This document shows positions 10,441 through 21,770 of a DNA stretch of 64,000 nt, in pieces. The notes below the pieces were generated by a model, which saw only the letters and a list, made by a program, of their open reading frames with translations, was not told the origin of the DNA and did not search any database. The stretch's first letter is position 1, and each line of letters starts with the position of its first letter. Source of the DNA: Phyto melanocephala (taxonomy: Eukaryota; Arthropoda; Insecta; Diptera; Rhinophoridae); assembly GCA_941918925.1 (NCBI GenBank), contig OW799233.1, forward strand, positions 2,348,001 to 2,412,000, read 5' to 3'. The translations under genes and the position numbers were made by a program.

Positions 10441-12189
10441 ATTAACTCTGAATACGAATCTATACATAAGATCAAATAAAAAATAAATTAAAAAAATTAT
10501 TCTAAAGAATCCCATAGAAAATTTAGATTTTTTTCAAATACTTTTATTTTTTTTAATTTTACTTTTGACCAAAAATTAGTCTTACCATTATACATACATA
10601 TATTTATCATATTATTATGAAACAAAAAGAATTTAAAATTTTTTTTTAACATAAAATTGTGCTTCAAAATATTACTCGAAAAGATTAAATAAAATATAAT
10701 TTGTGTAGTACAGGTACATGCATTGTAAAGTATGTATGTGTATTTATGCATATGTTAAACTAAGCTAATGTTGATTACAATGATTTCGAAAAGCTTAAAA
10801 AGCTTTATACAAGTTGAAAATCTACAAATAAAAAGAAAATAAGACTTTTAAAAGCTCCATTTAAAACTTATATTTTAGAATTTATATGTATATGTATTGT
10901 TTGGAGCAGAGATTCTAAAAAGTTGTTGTCTACTTGAAAAATTTCAATAGGTTTTATAAAACCAAGAATTGAATAAAATTAAAAAGTTTGATTTAATTTT
11001 TAGTTGTTCATCTCCTATTGAAAGCCTCCGAACTTCTGTGTAAAATAATAATAATGTGAAATTAGCAATAATATTTACCCTTAACGATTATAAAACTTGT
11101 TTAAACAACAGTAAGCCATTTTCAGATTTTTTTTGTGGCAATAAAAAAATGTTAGAGAATCATTGATTTAAATGTAAGCTTGCAAGGTCACATAAAGCAA
11201 AGAGCTTTTTTATTGATATGTTTGTATGTATCTATGTATGTATGTATGTCATGAGACAGTGAGAAAAGTCCGTTTTCTTTACAAAAAGCTCGATTTGGTT
11301 CAGTAATCCAATAGATTTATTGTTCTATTCAAATTGCGTTACCATTTAAAACAAGGTTAACACGTAATAGAAACTGCATTATCATAATGTAACTTCTTGT
11401 GTAAAATTGCATCTATAAATAACTGTTATTTTTGATATCATTGCCTTAAATTTTTGTATCGAGGTATCTTTGGGTGAGATGAATTGGGATCAGTTTAATT
11501 TCGTTAAAAATACGAGTTAGGACCTTTCTATGTATGACCATCGATGTGTAAATTCATTAGACCGCACCGGAAAAGAAGTTTACCCTACAAAAATCAAATA
11601 ACAGCCGACCGATATGTTCACGTGATATAAAATAATGAGCACCAATAACAAAGAACCCTTTATTTTCCATCGATAACAATTTAAACATTTTGTTTTGGCT
11701 GGCTCTGCGGACCGGTTTCAGCTGGAAAATATTTATACACACAAAATTATATAAAAAAAGGGGAGTGTTTTAAAAAAATATTTTTTCCAATAAAATGTTT
11801 TAATAATAATCAGTCATTTCATTAAAACTGAGCTATCCATTGTTATTTTGCTTTAATAATTTTAAAAGGAACTATAAACAAGTAACTTTAATAATATTTA
11901 TTCCTTTTTAAACAAGGAGATATACTTTTCAATTGTTAGTCAAGAGTGGAAGCAATAACACACGCATTTTTTTGTGTTTACATACAAACAGTTGTTCGTT
12001 GTGTATGTATGTATATATGTATATACAGTTCAGCTGTCAATCATGATTAAAGACCTTAAAAGAAAAAATTTAACACAATTTTTGTTAAGGCAGACACTCG
12101 AGCGTATACTAAACGAACGAATTAACAGCTGATTTTCTATTCACAAACAAAAAGTAAACATTAAAAGCTTTAGAAAAAAAAAATATCCC

Positions 12190-12240
12190 AGTATTTCAAA
12201 GTAATAGAGAGCGGCGGAGAGAGAGAGAGAGCGAATAACT
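12190..12240. repeat. GA-rich tract (GAGAGAGAG)
   Basis: A purine tract GCGGCGGAGAGAGAGAGAGAGCG lies in a locally GC-richer block (11.93-12.33 kb). GAGA tracts occur in fly promoters, but no adjacent exon is evident. It could belong to a distal 5' exon of a gene on either strand; this is speculative. Confidence 0.4.
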
Positions 12241-14359
12241 ATAATAGGGAATAGTTAGTATATTGCAATCAAAGTTTGAGTGAAAGAGAAGTGTTAATAA
12301 CACGCAGGACTCTACAATTAAATGAAATTAATAAACAAAAAATTAAGCACAAATGCATTTTAAATTATTAAATATAAGTAAGTAAAAAAATGCTTTTAAT
12401 TTTTTTTGTAAAAAGGATACAAAAAATCTAGATTATTTATTTGAAACAATGAAATAAATGTTGATTTATTTTCGTAAAATTGTTGCATTCATTGTTAAAG
12501 GCTTTTGTTGATGGATTTTTTCATTACTTTTTTTGTTTTTAGTGCCATTTGCATAATTTTGAACAAAAACAAAATAACTTTCGTTGAATTTGGCCTATAT
12601 TTCTAAGTGGTATTGCATGTTGTTGGTTTATATATGTAATCTGAATGCGTTTTTTCTCTAACTTTGTATGTGTGTGTGTATTATTATATTTGTTGTTGTT
12701 GTTGTTGTTTTTTTAATGGAGCAGAAACGAGTTGAGTCGGTACCAGACGATTTCACTTGAGTTTAGTTTCATTTTAAACACAGAACGGTTAAGTTGGATA
12801 CGTTAAAAAAGCTCCGCCGGAAAACCTAAAAAATTAAATCAAACACAAAAACTAAAAATTGTACAACACTTTATGCTTCAGTACAATACAATAATAATAT
12901 CAACTGGAAAACGAGGAAAACATAAAAATCAAACGAAATAAAATGAAATCACGTAATGTCCCAACATAAATTTTAATACACACTCACGTAAAAATATATG
13001 AGTTTAAGTATATATCGATATAAAGAAATAAAGTTACTAAGTATTACTGGTTCTGTAGGATACGAACACTATATTTGTTTTTTTTTCCCAAAAAATAACA
13101 TCTAAACCAATACAATTGTCAAAAAAAAAAAAAAAAAAATATGAACGTGCCTGTCTTATATGTGTATTGAAGTGTATGCTTGTGCATGTTTAAGGGTTTT
13201 ATTTAAACTCGTATAAGTAAATTGCAAAAAAAAAGAGAAATTAAAATTACAAAGTAGATTTTTTTTGAATTAATATTTAATTAATATTTTTATAATTTAT
13301 AATAAAGAATACAAAGGTTGCTTGTGTGCGTGTTAAAGCAAACAAATTTGAAAGTGTATTTTGTTTACACCTTGAATGGGATATAAACTGCAACAACTCC
13401 TAAATGCAGGCAATACTGTATTTAATTAATATGAAAGTGTTGATTGGCTGCTTGTATTTTTTTTTAGATTTAAAACTTTGCAGTTTTGTTTCCGTTAGTT
13501 TGAAATAATAATTTAGGCACAACACTTTTGCTTTTTTATATTGTTTTTAAAATTGTGCAGATTTTACAACAATTAGATTTTAAATAAATTGTTCTTGTAA
13601 AGAGGAACATTTAGTGTAAATGATCAGGTAGTCGTTTTCAGCTAAAAACGTTTATACAAGTGTCTTCATTGATGAATATATTGTTCTGTCACAGCAGATT
13701 TTAATACTATTCATCACTTGTTGACCTTTTATTATTTTCACTCGAAACTCATTGCTTTTAAAGATTGTCTACTTAAGGTCTTAAGGCAGTTACTTGTTTG
13801 CATTCTGTTAGTCAAGATCAAAATAATTCGTATTTTATTTTTTATTTCTTTTTTCTAATATCACAATGACCACACTTTATATCAAAAGAAATAGAAAGAA
13901 ATATTCTTTCCAACAAAAAAATTTTAGTCTACAAGCTATAAGATATTCTCTCATGTTATTTGGTTACCGCAGAAGGAATTATTAAAACTATTTCTTATCT
14001 TAAGTTTGATCAGTGAAAATGTGCAAATTAGAAGGAGATTAAAGACAAATGTATTTACAGAGATTGTCTATTTATTATAATGCAACGGCATTGCTATTTG
14101 TTGGTATGACCAACAATTACTGAATAATACTCTAGCAAAAATTAATGGACGACTTTTTTGAACTAAGCTTTCATTACTGCCTGATTTGATAAAAAAAATT
14201 ATATTTCTTTTATTGAAAATCACTATATATTTTGTTAAAATCATATTAACTGTTATTTCAAAAAATAACAAAAATTGAGGAAAAAAATGTCGTAAAGCAA
14301 AGATTGTTGATCGAAAAAAATGAATTAATTGAAACTAGCTAAGATATGTGAGTAATAGT

Positions 14360-16175
14360 CAAGAAACAACTCGAAATGCGAGACTTGCACTTCATGTAAG
14401 TGGGGAAGGAAAAAGTTTTTGTCTAGATTCTGGAGCATCATGTCACATCTGTTCAGGTAGATCAAAATGCTTAATACTGAATACTTCAACCGAGTTACTT
14501 TAATTGGCTAGTAATGGATAAACAAAAATTGAAGGTAATGGAATATTGAAAATCAAAACTTATATTGGAAAAACCCCTATACATTCTGGATTTGCAATAA
14601 AAGTTTCAAAGTTAAAAGACAAGAGTAGGTAACCATGCAATGAACGAAAAAAGATCAATAGAAAAACGAAATAAAAATTTGAATTATGTAAACAAATTAA
14701 CAAAAGAAAAGACTGATGTCAGAGATTTATTAAAAGAGCAAGAGTAAATGGTTTAGATTTTATATAGAAAGAAAAATAAAAATTCAAATCAAAGATTTAA
14801 GTTTAGCCGAAATCATGCTTAAGATTTCAATTACCATTTATTTCTGGTTTTCTTGAAGCAACTTCAAAACGGGCATGTTTTACAAAATCAAGTATAAGAC
14901 TCTAAAAATTAGAATTTTCTTCTTAAATTAAGTCCTCTTTCTCTCAAATAACAAAAAAGTTATATTTTTAAGACATTTGCTTCGATAAACACACTCTTAA
15001 TAAAATATTAAGTATGTTTTTATAATTCTCATTTGAATTATCATGATTTAACTATTAGTAATAATGTTTAGGACAATAACGGTGCAGCAGTTTTCGAGTC
15101 AACTTACGTTTCATGATTTTTCCGTTATTTTTCTCTTTTCGTTTTAATAAAACGTAGCGCTGAACAAATGTCAAAGCGTTAGTAAGGACTAAACAGCGAC
15201 TTACGTCAATACAGTTTCGGGCTTAAATCATGTTAATAATTTTTAAAATCAAACTATTTTCGGTTTACCTTTGCCTAAAATTAAGGAATTGGTACTTGAC
15301 ACGTTCACTCTTGAATTAAGCATTTTGTACTTGGTTTAAGAAAATCCGTACTTACGTACTTCTGACACCGCTACGTCTAAATTCAAGTACGGATTACTTG
15401 ATTTGTTTTTTAATCTTAACGAAATTTTATAGAGTTGTGAAGAATGTATTGAAGAAAAACAATTCTGAAAGCCATTTAAAAAGACTGTTTTAAACTCAAC
15501 AGAACTATCAAAACTAATACATACAGATGTTTGCACTCCATTGGCAGCCAATTCAATTGGTAGTTCAAGACATTTTTTTTAACATTTATTGATGACAAGT
15601 CGAGATGGTGCGAAAATTATTTTTAAAGAATTAGTGTGAAGTATTTGAAAAATTTAAAGAACTTAACAGTATAGGGGAAAACAAACAAACAAATCTAAAG
15701 ATGAAAACTATTCCATCTGATAATTAAACTAAATACACTAGTTATGAGTTTTTAAAGAAAAGAAGGTAATGAACATAAATTTACAGTTGAATGCACTTCA
15801 CAATAAAATGGAGCTATCGAAAGAAAAAAATTGAACCTTAATTGAATTGGCCTGTGGTTTGATGACACAATCTCTATTAAACGCATAAGAAGTAGAAACC
15901 GAAAATCACCTTTGAAATAGATGCTTGTCAAAAAGTTTAAATGATGAAACCGCTTTCAAAATTCGGACAGAAAGACACATAATGGTGATATATTTTTAAA
16001 AATTTGGCCCAACAGCTTAGAAGCATATTTAAAATAAAAATAATGTTACATTTGACACGAAATTGAAAAAGTATATTTTTGTTGGATATTATTCCATAGA
16101 GTCAAAAGCATACAGATTGGGAGATATAACAGATAGAAAAATAGTTTGTTCAAGACATCAGTTAGGTTAGCAAAT
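14360..16175 (+). pseudogene. decayed Ty1/copia retrotransposon (pol region)
   Basis: Scattered reading frames in the order expected of a copia polyprotein. Protease: FCLDSGASCHIC near 14420-14455. GAG-pre-integrase: LPLPKIKE near 15270 and CEECIEEKQF near 15435-15465. Integrase: LIHTDVCTPLAANSIG near 15515-15560, FIDDKSRW near 15585 and NGAIERKK near 15810. The segment just after integrase: FVGYYSIESKAYRLGDITD near 16075-16130. Many stops and frameshifts, and about 120 bp with its own inverted repeat (AATCCGTACTT/AAGTACGGATT, 15344-15395) interrupts it. No reverse transcriptase domain or LTR was identified. It cannot make a functional protein. Confidence 0.8.
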
Positions 16176-17689
16176 ATTTATTAATCACACAATACGACAA
16201 TTCGAACATATTGTGAATCCATCAATTACTATTTAATTTTACAATAAAATATAATCAGCGTTGACTAGGATTATATCAAATCATAATTACAAGCGTTCTA
16301 CCAATGGCACAGTTTTGTGAAATAAAATAAAAAAAAAGAAAAAATATAATAATAATAATAATAACAAATTGATGGCAGAATTTAGCTAAGAAATAAAAGA
16401 CAGTTAAATTTAATAAGTCAACAAAAACTTGTTCTAATGATATTTTTTCAAACAAAATGGTTCAATTGAAATCTCTGTCTTTATTTCTTATTTCTAAATT
16501 AAAAAAATTGTGACACTTAAGTGCTCTTATATTATGTTTTTTATTATTTGTTTTTTCTTAAATTAAATTTCTATTCAAGTTAAATCAAAGAAATCAGTCT
16601 GAAAAAAATAAGAAAAAAAAATAAAAAAAATCCCTTTAAATTTCAATTAAAAAAATGTGTCGTCGTGCTCGCATAATTTAAATAAAACATAATCTTCCTA
16701 AAAAAAAAAAACAAAAATTCTATAAATAAGTGTATCAATAAAATCAAAATTTAAATTATTAAATAAATGTGATCATAGAAAGAAATCTCAAAAAGATGTT
16801 AGAAACCCATTGTACTTTTGGTAAGTAATTCCTTGGTTAAAAATAACTCTAATTATCCAACCTACATGACCATGGCTTTTGAAAGCATTCAAGAAAATAT
16901 AATGAAAACATTTAATCAATGTCAGGAAGATATAAACATGTAAATAAGAAATAAATTAACAAATAATATTAATAAACAAGCAAACAATTGCTAGTGGCAT
17001 ATCAGGTAGTCAAAAGTAGCAACACTCGTAGCAGTACTCGTGTAGCTGTTTTAATAGTGACTAATGCTCATTATACACAACATACCCTTAAAACATTCTG
17101 TTTGTGTGTTGTTGTATTTGGTCTCTTAATTAGCTTTACCTACTTAGTTTTCTAATTAAACATGGCAAATTCGTTGGACGGCTGGAAGGCCGGCTGACTG
17201 TTATTCTAGCTACCAGCAACCAGTCTTTTAATTGACTCAGTGAGTCAGTTATTTCTGTTAACAAGTGTTTTTTTTTTGTTATTTTATTTCCTTGTATTTA
17301 TTTTACTAAAAATAACAAGTCACTTAATTAATTAGTATTGTAACATTATATGACAGCAATACAGCATCACATATTATCACATTGAAATTAAATACATCAT
17401 TTTGTAACTTCTTTAGAGAAAATTATCAAACAGAATTATTCATCTTATTTTGAAAACTGCATATTTGAAAATTATACATGTTTGTTAAAATAATATGCAA
17501 AAATGATGCGCTATAAAAAATCTTTAGCCAGCATTTATGAAAATCTAGTTCAGACCAGAGAACGACTCATTGAATAAATGATGGTAAAACTTCTTGCTCA
17601 TATTCAGTTAATTCAGATTTTATACAGGTGCCTCACACTCGTTGAATGTGTTATTTTTTATTGAATTTAAATTTCGGCTTTCCGAACAA
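16176..17689. other. AT-rich spacer, no gene seen
   Basis: Contains poly-A runs and a short (AAT)n tract near 16348. A patch near 17160-17260 is GC-richer but carries no recognisable frame. Confidence 0.5.
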
Positions 17690-18490
17690 AACATTAACTA
17701 ACGAAATCTACCCCGTAGCCGTGAGATATCTCAGCTTATCTTTCAGTCTGACCTCATATTTCTAAAAGAGTTCCAGTTTATGTTTGCCTAAGAAAGAGGG
17801 CGAAAAACCGATTCCTTCTTCCTTAAATCCATTAAGCTACGGCAGTGTTCGTTTGAGGGAATTCTGAGTCTTCTTGAAAGTTTTTCCAATATCCCTTGAC
17901 CCTTAAATACTACCAGTAATCTCGTTATATCCTTCCGATTTCGACTCGTATGTTGTGATGATACCAAAAAAGGGACCACCATGTAAGCTTGTCCTCTCTA
18001 CATGTATCCAGCTTAAGTAACATTTCCTTAGTTTTTTCAAGAAAGTGTCTGAAGATCCTGCTTATGATAGACCACAACGGCATGGCGACTGCATTTGCAA
18101 AGGAGATCCCTTACTGGCTAGCTAATCCACCCGCTTGTTACCATTGTGACCCTTATACACAGTGACTTAAACTAGAGCAACGTCACTCAGCATATTAAGC
18201 CTTGATAACTCTTTCTTTCATTGACCGACTAATTTAGATTCTCGACAATCTTATTATTTAGTATCCTGCATACCTCCTAAACAGCGAATATTTCAGCAAA
18301 AAATACATTTTATTCATTAGTAAGATATAAGTTGAGCCCTATTACTAGTTGGCCAGAGAAGAACCAGATCCAACTCCATAGTATGTCTAACAAATGTCCG
18401 TGTAAACTAAAATTTTTAATGCAATGCAAAAATCCATTCATGGGGAGACATCATAAGAAGGTGGGTTCAAGATCGAAGGCAGCCCGGGCA
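17690..18490 (-). pseudogene. LINE retrotransposon 3' remnant with RNase H (I/R1/LOA type)
   Basis: The minus strand gives VYKGHNGNKRVD then LASKGS near 18170-18105, which fits the RNase H signature of the form GHxGxxGNExADxLAxxG. It is followed downstream by SRNRKDITRLLVVFKGQG and SNEHCRSLMDLRKKES (17960-17810), resembling the conserved tail after RNase H in arthropod non-LTR elements. Frames are broken by stops. The clade cannot be fixed, but an RNase H domain points to an I, R1 or LOA-like lineage. It is likely related to the remnants at 30.2-31.0 and 62.5 kb. Confidence 0.6.
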
Positions 18491-19856
18491 GAATATCTGT
18501 AAAGGTACAATATATATATTCTCGATATTGAACATCGTAATAATAAATAAATAAATAAATTTAGGGCCTTAATGCACTAAATGCAGATATGGCCATAATA
18601 TAAAGATGAATCACAATGAGATGTTCAGTGCCTCTAAAAGACTAGTTCATATTGCACCTGTTATTTAAATTCATGCCGATCGTTGAACCCTGTTCATCTT
18701 GTATACAACATTTTTGCGACTCTTTGCAGTCCATCATACCAGAGATGCAAAAGTAACGTTATGGTTAAGTGAGTTTCTATTTTACACCGAATATGTTACG
18801 ACACGTGTAACATGTTACTGTGGCCTTCTTCACTCTGGTTGAATATTCAGTTTCCATGACAATTTTGAGCCCAAAAATGTAATTTAATAACCTGCCAAAG
18901 TTTTAACCAATTGAATGTAAAAGCCAATACGTGTATATTAAAATCGATTGACCTCCCTAGAAATAAATCTCTGACTGTTTTTCCTACAATAAAAGATATT
19001 TCAATGAGGTTATCAAAACCACAAAATAAATGCTTTTACCACGCCTTAACATATAACTGCTTTAGTCTTTTGCAAATTGCTTAACAATTTTAAACCCATT
19101 CAAAATATATTTTATACCATTTTTGGATAATTTGGTTTTTGGTGTTTTTTATGGAGGGAAGGTTTTACTGTTTTAGATAAAGGATTCAAGATACAAGAAG
19201 TGATATTAAGAATTTTGTCTTCTTTTCAAAAGTGAGTTAAATTGCAAATGAACTCGTCATCAAGCCATTAGCAACGATGTGAAATATGTTGCGTTCAGAC
19301 TTAACGTCGCGACGCAGTTCATTAAAAACAAAACGGGCGGTATCGTCATTAAAACAAAAAAACATCAAGATAATGATTGTGAGTGGTGTATATTCTGATA
19401 TTTTCTTGCTTTATTATTGAGAGAGTGTCGCTTAAAATAAGAGCATAAAAATCGCTCTAAACATAAAATAGAATCTATGCAGTCTAAAAATCACGTTGGG
19501 TTAAAATTTTGTTTATCTCATTTGATATTGATTTCCCATATTGTGTGTATCATACAAAATATTTCTTTTTCTTTTCTTTTTCGTCTTTTTCATGGACACA
19601 TTGTCGACCAACAATGAACAATAAATTGTTTTTTACGTTAATATAAATCGATGGGTCACTTTTACAAAAAAAGAAAACATTTGCATATGAAAACCAATTA
19701 AAATTCACACAATATTTGAGCTAAGAGTTAATGGCTTTCAAATTTTACATCAGAAAGTCGTGAATTTAATTAAAAAATTATGCTTTTTTAATATTGGTTT
19801 TTTGGAAAAAACACTTAAATTTAACTGAACCTGCAATCATCAACCATGGTGTGCAT
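18491..19856. other. unassigned spacer
   Basis: No supported gene. It contains a short AAAT tract near 18540 and a TGTTACGACACGTGTAACA near-palindrome at about 18790. Mixed base composition near 19240-19500 suggests old repeats that I could not identify. Confidence 0.4.
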
Positions 19857-20851
19857 CACTGTGCATTTTGGCACTTTTTCAAACAATTAAAATATATTTA
19901 ATTTTACTTAGTTTTTAAGAAATATATTTTTCTTATTGCTCTTATTTGACCTCTAGTAGTTGTAGAGAAATTTGTCAAATAAGCCTTCAATAAACCTAAA
20001 ATATTTTTTATGAATACGGCCCTTAATCGGATAATTGTTCGGTTATGATGGGAAAGAATAATTGTTTGCAGGCTCTGCTTAAAGAAGTTCAATTTGAATT
20101 TAGTGTTTGGCTTCAGGTAAATACTTTATCATCATTTATTTGATCTCAGGATTTATTAAAATCCAATTCAAAATGTTGTTATGACAGTGATGTCTTAAAA
20201 ATAATTACCCAAACAAATGTTACATATACAATTTTTGTAAACGAGGTTTTACTAGAATTTTATAACTACATAATATTATATTTAATGTTATTTAACAATA
20301 TATATTTAATATATCCCTATTTTGGAATAATTATTTAACATTACATATGTGTATATTTAATAAATAATAATCCTACTATAATAATATAATAAATGTGAAT
20401 GTTTGTGTGTTTGGAAATTTGTTACTCAATCACGCAAAAACGGCTGAATGGAACTAAATGAAATTCGACAATATAAATGACAACAACCTAGATTAACAAA
20501 TATCGCGATAATAACGCAAAGTCGTTGGCAAGCTCATCATAACACATCCTAAACGGGTTGTTTGTGTTGTAAATATTTTTGTTGTTAATACTAAGTCTAC
20601 CTTTTATCCCGATAACTACGCAGACGAAGTCGCGGGCACAAGCTAGTATTTATATATAATTTATCTGTATAAATTTTTTAAATATTGAAGTTCGAAAATT
20701 TTTTTATATATAATAATAAAACTGAATAAATGTAATTTCATTTTTTTAAATATGTAGACATGACATGTTTGTTATGGCACTTTTTAAGATGTTTTGGCAC
20801 TTTTTAGCTAAAATTTTGGCACAAGACTGAAATTCTCATATACCATCACTG
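19857..20851. mobile_element. hAT-like non-autonomous element with nested Helitron
   Basis: Bounded by an identical 8-bp target duplication GTGTGCAT (19849-19856 and 20852-20859). Left terminus CACTGTGCAT; the right terminus read inward is CAGTGATGGT. CAxTG ends with an 8-bp duplication are hAT hallmarks, although the inverted repeat is short and imperfect. The motif TTTTGGCACTTTTT occurs near the left end (19866) and three times, partly, near the right (20775-20832). Removing the nested Helitron leaves about 719 bp. No transposase was seen. Confidence 0.5.
20371..20646 (+). mobile_element. complete 276-bp non-autonomous Helitron
   Basis: Starts TCCTACTATAATAATAT and ends AAGCTAG, inserted between A and T as Helitrons do. 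Just inside the 3' end is the stem-loop in CGCAGACGAAGTCGCG (arms CGC..GAC / GTC.GCG), followed by GGCACAAGCTAG. The interior reads CACGCAAAAACGGCTGAATGG. It matches from memory the widely distributed short insect Helitrons that begin TCCTACTAATATTATAAA and end GACGAAGTCGCGGGC plus a CTAG. Non-coding. Confidence 0.85.
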
Positions 20852-20859
20852 GTGTGCAT

Positions 20860-21435
20860 AAGCTATACTAGACGTATACTTTATATTTCTTCATAATAAT
20901 AAGTATACGACGAATGATACGTTACTGTTGCTTTTAAATTGGGTACTCTCTATAGTCTATACTAATCTATACTTTTAACGGTTTTTTTTTTAAAAAACTT
21001 TCAATAAAAATTAGATTTTAGTAGAGTTTTATTGCAGCTGGTTTTGCTTTTTGATTTTATTAATTAAAAAATACAATACTTCAAGTATTGAGAAAAAACT
21101 TTAGAATAAATAATAAGTATTTAAAAAGGAAAATTACTGGATACTCAGTTCCCAATAACTCAATAATGCGACAGCATTATACGTGACTGCTAACATAGGT
21201 ATCCTTCGAGAGCTGTATAACTTCCAAGAGGAAAAATTTTAAAACTGGCTGTCATACTAATGAAGTAAGTTTGATTGTTTTTCAGAGTGCATTGGGAAAT
21301 CACCATGCATAGATTTGCACTGAAATAAAGTTTACAAATCATGGAAATTTATTTCCACAACTAACTAGCTAACGGATAACTGTTTATCTGAGCAGGTAAT
21401 ATACAATGCTATGGACCAGGTTTACTCTTTTGGAT
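20860..21435. other. spacer, no gene seen
   Basis: AT-rich up to about 21120, then a mixed-composition stretch that may be old transposon sequence. No frame recognised. Confidence 0.4.
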
Positions 21436-21770
21436 AATATTCACCCAAATCGAAACCATAACGTGCCCAACGAAGAATCTATCGCCACTGTAGACGCTAG
21501 TGTTACGTTGATCTAACGCCTGTCTAAGTAAATCGGTCTCGTAATTTTCGTTAAGTGGCCACCACTTTTGTGTGACAGCTTTGAATTACTTTTTGTGGTT
21601 GTGCGTAAAATTTCTAGGATATACTGATAGCTCAGCAACGACATATTATTTAGAAGCCAACATTTAAAGCTCTATTAATAAAATAAGTATGGGTATGCTC
21701 TTAAAAGTTGTGCAATACTAGACCGCCAGGATGGCTTTTATGAGACGCAGCCACAGAGGCCAGATGTATT
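21436..21770 (+). pseudogene. possible mariner-like transposase scrap
   Basis: DNIHPNRNHNVPNEESIATV (21436-21495), followed by DASV and then RLSK-IGL after an in-frame stop, resembles the N-terminal helix-turn-helix region of insect mariner-like transposases (xENIAAVxxSV then SIRRxSxxLGLS). A later QDGFYETQPQRPD (21730) may be the degenerated central part. Heavily broken and assigned by weak similarity. Confidence 0.3.

Larger units (their letters stand above)
8641..14359. other. non-coding region between aldolase and the copia relic
   Basis: No credible exon seen. It holds a TTTA-rich low-complexity tract (9735-9840), the hairpin at 10.2 kb, a truncated Helentron-like copy (10.28 kb), a GA-rich tract (12.2 kb) and a CAGTGATGCCAGATG sequence at about 8695 that looks like a transposon terminus without a visible partner. 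Confidence 0.5.

Noticed and set aside
12706..12830. Plus-strand promoter or 5' UTR exon for the dipeptidase near 12.8 kb
   Set aside because: Composition is suggestive but there is no clear donor, and the implied intron to 35.09 kb would exceed 22 kb.
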